Source: Conus ventricosus
Taxonomy: Eukaryota > Mollusca > Gastropoda > Neogastropoda > Conidae
Assembly (NCBI GenBank): GCA_018398815.1
Contig: CM031600.1
Location: 55,985,253 to 56,049,252 of the forward strand
Length of the DNA stretch: 64,000 nucleotides
Direction: 5' to 3'
Each line of letters opens with the position of its first letter. Position 1 is the first letter of the stretch. Below the pieces are notes generated by a model. The model was not told the DNA's origin and did no database searches. It saw only the letters and a program-made list of their open reading frames with translations. Positions 1 to 11,800 of the stretch are shown one piece after another. The translations under genes and the position numbers were made by a program.

Positions 1-81
1 GTTGACGACAAAGTGTGCATGCAGCTTTCCTGCCGTTTGGTGACATTGTGGATGTTCAGGTCCCACTGGATTATGAAACAG
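1..81 (+). CDS. PPIE: PPIE exon a (RRM, partial, one-base gap)
   Basis: Encodes VDDKV, then [15 protein letters not shown] and PLDYET; donor GT at 82, phase 1. The two halves are in different frames. Between the valine codon (13-15) and the histidine codon (18-20) only two bases remain where family members have one whole codon, usually Leu. This is either a one-base sequencing deletion or a real frameshift. Confidence 0.88.
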
Positions 82-202
82 GTAGAGTTGCATCTGTATT
101 TGCTATTGATGTTGTCAGATAAGTATGTGACAGGGTTTTCGGATTGAAATTGGGATTCCTGTATGTTAAACATTTTTTTTGTTTTTCTGGTCCCCTTCAC
201 CC

Positions 203-233
<31 letters not shown>

Positions 234-2799
234 AAAAATGTTAAAGATCAGTATGATTTTACTGTTATTGTTTCATAATATAAGTGTGCAGAGGAAGAGG
301 TTGAGAGAGAATTTTTTTTTTTTTTTTTTTTGCAGAGAGTACTGAGAATTAGAACGCTTTATAATCACCTGTCTTGTACCATACCAACCCCACTCCCAAC
401 TCACCAGCCCCCTTTTCTCCTGTTGTTTGAGGTCCCCATCAACCCTTCTCTCTCCACATCATAAGATATTTATGATCACAGTAAATTGTGTTTTGTTTAT
501 TCAGGTTACAGTAATCATATTAATGATCTGAATATGACTGCTTTTGTTTTCACAGAAAAGCACAGAGGATTTGCATTCATTGAATTCGAACTGGCAGAAG
601 TAAGTCTTGAAATTGCTTTTGTTTGTTTTATAGTTTTATGCCATGACAGTAAAAAGACACTTTAAAGAAAGTTTTGTGGTGTAATCAGTGTTACATATCC
701 TTATTTTTGATAATATTATTGTGGTTTCGGTACACCAAATTGTATTGGATGTATAGTGTTTGTGTTGAGATGCTGTATGTATTGTCAGTCCTCTGTGCTA
801 TTCATTGTCTTTTGTGTACATCTTCACATTTACCATTCTGTTGACTCTGATTCTGTGCAGTCATACACTTTTTGTGTTTGTCTTTTGTGTGTGTAGTTTA
901 TGTTAAATTGTCTTTGTGTGTGTGTAATTTGTGTTAAATTTCATTAGAAAAGTAATAACTAACAAAAACACTTTATACTCCATGTTACATCAACCCCCCC
1001 CCCCCCACCTCCCCCCGGCCCCCCTTTCTGAACATATCAATTGATTTAAAGTGTTATGGAGAGCATTAACAGTGAATGATAGAATTAGCTTCTCCACTTT
1101 ATTTTCTTGTAAATTAGATGTTATTTGAGACTTCCTTTCTCAGAGCATTACAAGATGAAGTCGGTGGGAATGATTTGTCCCTGAAACAGGGAAAGATATG
1201 GTTTGGCACATGATTCAGATCATACTGATGTGATCAGAACCCTTTAGCTTTGAGTGAAGAAACTGTAGGGAGAAGAAGGGGTTCAATAACGTAGCAGGGT
1301 TTTTCTTCTTATTTTTATATTTTTTGTTTTTAATAACAATGAACTCTTTTCACAGGAAAAACTCCTACAACAGCTGTTGAAATTTTATCAGCCTCCAATT
1401 ACCCTGTTTTTTTCTGTCAGCTTGCTGTTGTGAATTTCAGGTCGGCTCTATACTGTCACTCTGAAAAAGAGGTGGTACACACTGAATAATTTAAATGAGA
1501 TCAGTTGCTTTGGTTCTGTTTCATGAACTGGAGTGCAAATAAGTAAACATTTTTATTCCTATAAAGAAATGTATAATTAGCTGGCAGTTCTAAATCTTTA
1601 GCCTAGGACCCAGTGTTTCTGTCGACTAAAAGATACGCTTGAAAAAGTTTTGTGTGTGTGTGTATTTTTTGTTTTGTTTGATGTTGGGTAAGGTGGGATG
1701 GAGGAAGGCAGTCACACTAAAAGTGCTGATTCCTTGATAACATCTTACACTGGCAGAGTTAGTACATTGTACTTTTGTGTTATATTTGTAGAAATCCTAG
1801 CACATTCACACCAAGCACTGCCTTTTTCATCTTTCATGCTTACTGGCTTTGTGCACACCCCTGAGCATACACATTTGTCACCTCAGCAGATTTTCACAAG
1901 GACACTATCAAGAGAGAGAAGTTAACCAATGCACTGCATAAACATCACAGGACACAAATGTCATTGAGTTGTTGAGTTTGTTTATTAGATTACAGTGCAT
2001 ACTTATTGTCATTGAACATCAATGGTTTCATATCATTTGTACATGATTCTGCTGTATTTTTCAGGATGCTGCGGCTGCCATTGACAACATGGTCAGTTCA
2101 TTTTAATGTATAAACAAATGCAAGAGAAAGTGAAACTCAGAATTGTATGTATGTGTACGTTGCATATGTGTGCGAGTATATGGAAGTATGTAAAATGTAT
2201 TGCCACATGATCTTGTCTGTCCTTTTTTAATTGTCTGAAGTTAGAAGGAGATGTAGTGCTTTTGTGTCTTTCTACTAAAATGTACATGATGTGTTTCAGT
2301 TAAAGATCAACTCCGACATCTTTTTCTATTTTTTGTTATCATTATATATAAAACAGTCTTAACTGTATGATCACATATACTCTAAGATATTTCTTAAACT
2401 ACATGATGGCTAATTGAACAGAGCCCTGGAGATAAATTAATATGCCAATGTGTATCAGTGTGTTCGCTCTGAACATGTGTGCTTATGCCCACACTCTGAA
2501 TGGCAGAGATCATTCAAATAGTAGTATTAAACATGATAACAAATTTTCTATAGTAGAAGCTAGAGTTTTATATGAAAGAAGGAAAATCTCAGATAAGGCA
2601 GAAAGATGTCAACAGCAAAAAAAACAATCAAGGAAAGCAACTTTAGCTCTAATGATAAAAGCTACAGGCTTTTAACTTCAAAGTAATGCACCGTATGTGT
2701 CTGCACCTGTGCTAGGTGTATGGAGTTGTAAGCAGTTTCAGTTTGGAGTTAGGTAACTGATAGATTCACCATTACAGCAATAGTTTCCTTTCATGTTTG

Positions 2800-2852
<53 letters not shown>

Positions 2853-5800
2853 ACCGAGAGGAAATCTGATCAACACTCTGAAAGATTCATTCCATCAGAT
2901 GGATGAAACTTGGCAGTGTGGTACCTATCTCCCCATTGAACCTCACTGTAACTCAGGATTGGAGCTGTGAGAGACCAACAAAACCTTACAGATATGCTGT
3001 GTCCATGATGTGACTTGAACCCATGACATTGGCCGCTGCACCATTGTGGCTGGTCATACTGATTCATCTATCCAAGGGAGCAGTCAGGTTATAATGTGGA
3101 CACCCTCCAGAGGAGACTGCATACTGCTGAGTCACTCAAGTGGCATTCACTAGCAACATACTGGATCAGAATTTACACATCACAATCTCTGCATGATCTC
3201 ATGGTCCGAAAAATAGTGTGAGAGTAATGCCACTTAAGTGATAAGGAAGACTGGGCAGTTAACAAACAAACAAAAGGGAGCATCTTAAAAATGGTAGTTA
3301 TCGCAGTTTTTCTTGGTGTTTCTGATTGTGTGTGAGTGTGTTTGTGAGAAATGAACAATGCGTCTTTTTCTCCTAGAATGAGTCAGAGCTGTTTGGTCGT
3401 ACGATCCGTGTCAATCTGGCAAAGCCAATGAAGGTCAAAGAAGGAGCTTCAAGAGCAGGTTTGTAAATGGTGTTAGTTGGCTTTTGGTGAATTTTTTTTT
3501 CCATTTATGTGTGTGTGTTTGTGCATGCATGTATGGGGGGAGGCGTTTTGTATCTTTCTTTTAGTTATATTTTTCAAAGGATCAAAAGCAGACTATAACA
3601 AACAACTACACATGAGAAGCTTAAAAAAGGAAAGAAGTATTTTTTTGAGGACACCAAAGCAATTGAAAAACAGTGAAGTACAGGACACTTGTAAGAAATT
3701 ATTGTGAGTATTTGTTTTTTTTGGTGTGTCAGAATGGTTTTCTGCATTTTATGGATTTGCTTGAATGTTCTAATGAATTCTTTTTATTGAAAATTTAAAA
3801 GAAGCTGAAGGGCATGAGCTGATAAGAGAAATAAACTGCTTGTTGGATTATTTCTGATACATGTTATTTTCAAAACAGAATCTATTTGTAAGTATTATGG
3901 GAATTATGAATAGAAGAGTCTAACGATGTATGTGCTTGTTTGTAACATTATATATGTGTGTGAGTGTGAGGGCATTATAAAAAGAAGAAGTTGTTAATCA
4001 ACATTAGAGAGAATCAAGGTGCACTCTCAGAACATAGTTCAGTTGCAACATATTTTCATAAATCTTGTGCAAGCAAAGAGTGAACCTTGACATGACACAG
4101 TGTGGCTGTGATTATTCCAGTATGGGCTGATGACAACTGGCTTCAGAAGCATGCAGGAGAAACTCTGGAGGAAAACCAAGATAAAGAGGAGGAAGAAGAG
4201 TCCAACAAGAGGCCAGCAGAGGATGACTCCGAGGTAAATCAGCTAGTAGAGTTCAGTAGTCAGGTAGTTGTTCCATACAGCTTTTTCCAGCTGGATGTTG
4301 AGAAAGCAATTGAGTATAGGTTCTGCAGACCATGAGCCCAGAAGAATAGGTCTGCCCCAGTAACGTGCAGGAAGTTCTGTCACAAGTCTGTTCTGAGAAC
4401 GAATGCCACTTACAAAATAGATTGTTCACTACATATCAGCTCTCTTTTCTGTGAAACCATCAGAACAATTAAAGCTAATATTTTCAAATGCTAAACTAAG
4501 ATCTGGAATGTGGTAATGCTGTGCACTCAAGTCTTAAAGGTAGTGAACAGTTATTTTAAAGTTTCTGTACATGAGATAAAGAAGGTGGAACCAGGCAGAA
4601 AGTTTGTGATCGATCAGTCTGTGAATTGTTTTTGTAAAATGGACTTTTATTGACATTAACGAGAACTGTGAACTAGGCTGACAGTGGAGCATCAGCTGCC
4701 AAGAGGTCCCGTCCCGCAGGCAACCCCCAAGTATACATGGACATCAAAATTGGGAGTCGTGGAGTTGGACGACTTGTCATGGAGCTCCGGGCTGATGTTG
4801 TCCCCAAAACAGCTGGTAAGACTCAAAAGAGACCACATCAAACATGTGACACACTGTTCTCTCTTCAGAAGCACTTTTTCCCCCTTACAAATCCTTTTTA
4901 TCTTTGAAAGTCAGTTAAAGTTATTTAGTTTTACTACGTAAAGTAATTTTACGATATACTTACCTGTCAAGCAAATGCCCTGTCTCTACTTGGCGTGGAA
5001 CATCGCCAAACATTGGGATCCCCCGAAAAAGAAATTTGGAGGGTGGGAAGGTAACTTCACCTTAGTTATGGTTAGGCACCAGAGTGATCTCCTTCAGTTC
5101 ACAAAATTCAGCTCTATCTCAGCTAGGTCAGTTTTCGCAGCTTTTCCCAGCTCTGTGGGAAGGCATCTTAGTGTTTGGACAGGTAAGGTAGGTATATTGT
5201 AAAAATATTTTTAGTGGTAAAATTCCTTTCTCTAAAATTTACCTGTCCAAACAAACGCCAGAATATTGAAAAGGACTGCGGGCAAATCCTCACCCGAAAC
5301 ATAGCCGGTTTAAAATTCGCATGAGAATGTCTCTGTACAGTTCTGCCAGACTTGATGTTCAAATGCTCAAAACTGTTTTAATGTTTACTGTTCCCTGCCT
5401 CATTTCATGTTCAATTCTGTTTCAATGGTCTCCAAACAATCTGAATGAATAGTCCCCACTCTCCCTCAAAGACAAAAAGCCACAATCAAAGAGAAAATAG
5501 TGGTAGGATCAGGAAAAGGAGAAGGCCCCCGAAACCAAATGCCATGGCTCTGGATCCATAACATGGTCAACCGTCTTGTCAACAGCCGCTTAAATCAAGA
5601 ACAGAGACCAAAGAATACAATCTAAAAAGACATGTCAGTGGAAGCTTGAACAAAGAGCCCAGACCAGAAACATAGTATAACAGGCACATCAATGGCTGCT
5701 TACACTAAGAACCAAGAGCCAAGGCCAGAACATACAATAGGCAAATGAATAACAGCTTTTAACCAAGCACCAGGACAAGAAAATTCTCATTTATAACGGG

Positions 5801-8800
5801 TATTTCAGTGGCATCTTGAACAAAGAGTCGAGATGAAAATGAACAAGCCACTGTACAATACCAAGGGCAAAATTAAACTGACAAGTATGGCAGATTGGTT
5901 AAAAAAAAAAAAAAAAAAGCATCATTTAAGATGTGTTGTTATGTGGACAACTACACCCCCCCCCCCCCCCCCCCCCTTCTCCACCCCCCGCCTGGACAGT
6001 CAAGTGCCTCCATGTCCTTGAGCATATTACATAAGCAGAATCTGCCAAAAGCTGATTGTATCTTCCAGCCTGCTGTCCAGCTGCAGTCGGAGACTATGAT
6101 ACTTTACCAGAGGGTTCTTGCAGAAAGAGCCCAGACTTGTACCCTGATGTCCTCTCTAGAGGGAAGCCCTTCCTGGCCGCAGATGAAAGCCTGGCGAATC
6201 ACCTGCCTAAGCCAGGAGCGTATCGACCAGGGGTCATATAACAGCTATCTTTCGGCTACGCCATAGTAGAGAGCTCACAGAGCCTAACTCTGCCCTGAGA
6301 AGGTAACCTCTTTAGTGCTCTGATAGGACAGTTGACCTGCTCCACCTTCGATCATCTGGACCTGGGATTTGATGATGAAGGGGCCAGCAGAGGTAAGGTT
6401 ACTGTCAGGGGCCACTCTTAGGGCATAGCAGTCTTGGCTAGGAATGAAGGGCACATAGAGTGACTGAGCCATCATTTTGCCAGAGAAGGCATGAACCTCA
6501 CTAACCCAAGAAGACGAAGCCAGGTTAACCAAAGAGCATGTCTGGCATTCGGCGAGTGGCTCAAAGTCTCTGGAGGCCAGACATTCTAGAATTAGCAGTA
6601 CGCTCCATTTACGACACTGACTTCATCTAGTAGACCCTAAACAACAGTAATTAACTTGCTTGGTTAAAAAAGGGTCATGGCTAATATCAATCTCTCCATT
6701 TTTAGGGATCCAGATGTTCAGCGATGTTCCATGCTGAATAGGGGTAGGACATTGGTTTGGACAGGTGAATATTAGAAAAAAGAAAGTAGGTTTCAGCCAA
6801 AGTCTATAGTGTACATGTCCTTTTTATGACAGAGATGTCTCATTATGCTTATTGATGCAGAAGAGTTGTACTTGTAGACTTTTCTTCAAAGACACTCCAT
6901 TGGAAGGTATTTTATCACTTTGTCTATTATTTTACCATTTCAGTGTGGCATCAAGTACTCGCACACACACACACGCAAGCACGCACACATGCACGCACAC
7001 ACACACACGCACAAAATATAAAAGATGGATGGATAGATATAGTCGAATACATGGATAGATAAGTTTTTGATCTTCCAGATATTTGTATGAAAAACAAAAG
7101 AAGACAGAAGTTTGAAGGGAGAGGAGAGTCCCACATGGACTAGTTGACAATGTGAACGATCTTCTTACACCGACATCTTGTTCTTGATTCTGTGATCATT
7201 ACACTCATCAAACCAAAACCATTTCCCCTTCTTTTTCACGCTAGACTGTAGTGTATATATCTTCAGTCACGCTCACTAAATTTCACATTGTCAAGACCTT
7301 TCCTGCCAACACCAAACTACAAGTGCAGAATGAAAATCTCAAAAGGAAATATGGTCATGATGATGATGAATGGGGCTTGACTGATTCGAAAAGGCATCGC
7401 TTTTTGCTGCACGCAAGTCAAACAATTCCCTGTTGTTTATACAAGGAAACTTGCAAAGCTGGAGAAATTGGTCCAACAGGAGGGGGGGGGGGGGGGGGGG
7501 GGGGGGAAGAAAGAAAGAAGAGTTGCAGAATTATTCCTTTTAGGACCTGGTTTCCTTGCGAAATGAGGGATAAGGATAGCGTAGACAATGAATGGAGACA
7601 TGATAAGCTCACATCTGGATGGAAAGTACACGTGGAGTTGGAGAAAGCCGGAGGAAATTCTAAGCACAAAATTTCACTGGACCAGAGAGGTATTTTTCAG
7701 AGAGCAGATTTCCTGTCAGAGCCTGAAAAGTGGCACCCTTGTTATGTGAGCGTATGTGTGTGATATCAACAGTACAACACTGTTTCATGGCCCATCAAAA
7801 GTAACATGATAAATTCTGATTACATTACATTATGTCTAACTGCATGATAATTTTCCATGTATTTTTATTGCATTGTTTCTGAATGTTTCAGAGAACTTCC
7901 GCTGCCTTTGCACATATGAGAAGGGCTACGGCTTCAGAGGAAGCTCTTTCCACAGAATAATCCCACAGTTTGTATCCTTTTATAGGCAGAACCACTGATT
8001 TGGCAGTCAGACTTCTTTTTTTTTAACTTCTCCAATCTTTTGGATCCAGAGTGGGCCAGACTCAGAATACTTTAAATTCTGGAGGATTTCAGACAATTTT
8101 CAAATGTTGCACACAGAATTTTGTATGTGAAGGAGGGGGGCTGAGGTGGGTGGGGATGGGCACATGAGGGAGGGCACATGATGTCCATTTGTGTGTTAGT
8201 GCTTGACATAGATGTCCAAGTGTCTGTTAGTGCTTGACCTATCTTCCTGTCTGTCTGTACTCTTTTACGTGTTGCATGTTTTCCAATTACATGCCTGTGC
8301 GACATGTTATCGCAGCATTCCGATTCTCTTTCACACTTTTGCCTTATATTTTGTTGAAATACATTTGTGTCATGCCCCTTTCCTTTCCCCATCCCTAAAT
8401 AAAGCTTTCGTGTTACTTAGATTAAGCATGGATAGATATGCATGATGATGAATGAACTCTATAAAAAAAACAGGTGATTTTGAATCCTTGACCATTAACA
8501 ATAGATGTGCCAGGGAGGTGATTTCACAAACCACAATGGAACGGGCGGCAAATCCATTTATGGCAAGAAATTTGAAGATGAAAATTTTCAGCTGCGACAC
8601 ACAGCGGCAGGCAAGTTCTCAATGTTTTGTTGGCGTAAACTGTTTCAGGAACAAGGGACTAAAACTTATCCTGTTATCCCCTGAATTTCTTGTTCTCATG
8701 GCTGCCCTAATTTCTCATGAAATATTTAACCCGAAGAGTGCCTTTAAGCCGTCAGCTGATGCCGAAGTAAAAATGTTTTCCCAGTGTCTATGGACCGTCC

Positions 8801-11800
8801 ACTGACGTCATGCATTTTTCTTGAATTTTCATTCGTTACTGTTTCTATTAACGGGCTTAAATAGAGTGTGCGTAGTAAGCCTTATATGTCTGTAGTATTA
8901 AAATGATATGCAAATGACCACACGTGAGGGAAAGCGCATTTATTCTCACCACTGACTGGATGACCAGCCAGCACTTGTAAACTGTTTCAGGAACAAGGGA
9001 CTAAAACTTATCCTGTTATCCCCTGAATTTCTTGTTCTCATGGCTGCCCTAATTTCTCATGAAATATTTAAAGAGAAAAAAATCTCTGTGTGAGTTGCAA
9101 AGTGAGGCGACTGCAGGCAGAAATCTAAACAAATCTTAAAACGTTTATGTACTAAATCTGTGAAACATGAACAAACGAATCACAAGACAAAACATGACAT
9201 ATAGCGACCTCTTAGGTCTTCTTCGGGCAAGAGAACACTCAGGACAACGAAAAGGAAGAACAAGCTAGCACTTGTCAAATTTGGTGCAAGGTGGGCATTG
9301 AATCTCCATTTTTGTTGTTGTTGTAATCTTCTCCATGCGAGTTATTAAGCTTCCTGCTGAACTGAAACTTCCCATGCTTTCCAAACTCTGCCCTGTCATC
9401 TGCTATGTTGAGTAAATATTTCTGCGGCCATTGTCACCCTTTTGAGAGTTTCCTCTGCTGTTAGGGGAATTTGTGCATCAGTGTGAACCTCATTCTACAT
9501 GCTAAGAGCAGAAGAAGAATGGAGTTGGCATTCTAATATTTTAGAGCATCATATCAGTGTTGTGAGGCTTGGTTGTATTATCTTTACAGGTGATCTGTCC
9601 ATGGCCAATTCGGGTCCCAACACCAATGGTTCACAGTTCTTCATCACTACAGCCAAGACAGACTGGTCAGTCTTCCAGATTGGGAAAAAGGCCACCTTTG
9701 TCATAGACTTGTTTGTACATCTCTTAACATGATCTTTGAATAATGTTTTAATAAAGAAGAAAAGTTTTTCTTTTCCTCACCAGTCTTTTGCATAACACTT
9801 AAGAGTTTGTCCTGCCTGATAAAGAAAATCATATCTATGCTTTCCACAACTAGTATTGTTAGATTTCATGTTCAAAATGTTATAAATGTTGGTCTAAAAT
9901 GTTAAGAATAGCTGTGCGACTGGCTATGTCCAAATGCCTCAAAGGAAAGCAGGCAGGCTGTGGAGAAAATTTTTTCTATTTTTTGACAGTTGGAAGCCAG
10001 TAAACATCTTCCTTCTAAACAACTTTTACCTTTTATTCCCTGCTCCATGCCGTGTAAAGTACACTGAAATGCCTGTTCAGAATTTTCAGACCATACCTGG
10101 GCTTGTGGCATTCTGAGGAAATATCATCTATTTATGCAGAGGAAGTTCACTGGAGAAGACACTGCACTGTGCCTAGTCACTGTAGTGGTGCTCACCTGTG
10201 GCTATTCTGATCTCACAAATGCAGGACACTACCACTAAGCCCCCTGCTGATGACAATTGCATTACTAAGAGCAGGACCAGGTGTGTGTCTCAGATGTCCT
10301 CTTTAAATGGATAATGCCACTTCATCTTGCTAATGACATTTCCATGAAGCTGCTTACTTACAATTTAACATGAACTCGCCACAAGTGCAGAAATGGAGGA
10401 AAGAGGAGAAATAAAAATAAGCTTACCACACGAATAGGGCATGAAGGGAAACGGAGATCAATAATTTTTCTGTTTTTTTTTTTTAATGGTGAATCTAGAG
10501 GATTTGAATATCCACTTTGGTTTTAGACTGTGTGACAGGGATGTGCTCAACACATATTACAGTCAGCGAAACCGTAGTAGAGATTCATTGAAGATTATAA
10601 AATATGAGCTACATCCCCCATCAGACTCATGACTGTGTGTTCCCAGCCTTCCTGTGTAACTATGGAGCACACCTACGCCAGGTAGGTGTCAGCTCTGGCT
10701 TGAAGTTTCTACCATTTTTGAACCCACAACATCCCATTTCACTCATCCTTGGCACAAACTGTAAGCCCTTGGTGGCAAGCAAAACTTTACAAGGAAACGA
10801 CTGTAGCAACTTTTCGTGTACATTCCTTAAAATTTTCTTTTAAAGTGAACAGTTACATGTTGAAGCAGTCCAACAGACAACAGATCAGAAGTGGCAAGTA
10901 ATATAATGGTGTTGCTTTCTTTTCTGCAGGCTGGATGGCAAACATGTCGTGTTTGGACGAGTGACAGAAGGCATGGATGTGGTGTACAAAATGGAGGTTA
11001 GTAGCAGCATTTTTTTAAGGGAAAAATGTTGGGTCTCAAAGACAAAGATTCGTCAAGCTTTTAAGATGAATTTTGCTCTCATCTGACAGCACAAGTCGTG
11101 AGTAGCTTTCCTTTAGTAAGCTAAGTTGTGTCTGTAACCAGAAGTTGTGTCTGTAACCAGACTCATAGTGCATCACTGACATGCATTCATGCACACGAAA
11201 GAGAACAAACACCGTAAATTTTCAGTTATGTCTTTCCTGTATTAATACGCAACAGAAAGGTGTTTAGAATACCATTCATAGAGCATAGACTATTCCTGTC
11301 AGCTAACCTTTTCAAAAATACATGTTTATATTTCTCTAGTTTTAGGCATGCAATGTTGTTCTGAAATAAGAATCTTTTTGGCGAGGGCTGTAGAAAGGCA
11401 GATTAAAATCAGAAGATGTCTCACATACGGCCATTTGCCTTAGAAGGACAATTTTCTCCTCTTTCCAATGAATATCTACTTGAGAAAGACAACCTCTTTT
11501 GAGGAAGAATTATCTGTCCCATAGCTGGCTGCTTTACAAGGTATATAATATGTGTGAAGAGAGAAACAGAGTACACATGGGTCTTGATTTTTTCAGTTCC
11601 CAGGGAGAAAGTGGAGAAACATAAAAATGAATTTTTGTACTGAAAGTAATTTCATAATATACTTATCTGTCCAAGCAAATGCCATATTTCTACTTTGTGT
11701 GGAACATTGCCATATTATCAGGATTTATAAAACCAAAAATAAATCAATGAAAAAGAGGTAAACAAGAGGACGACATGGTAGAAGCCAACAAGTATGAGCT

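Noticed and set aside
8664..8684. Resemblance to a homing-endonuclease (I-SceI) site, TATCCTGTTATCCC
   Set aside because: Only about 14 of 18 positions match and it lies in an animal intron with no endonuclease gene; taken as coincidence.
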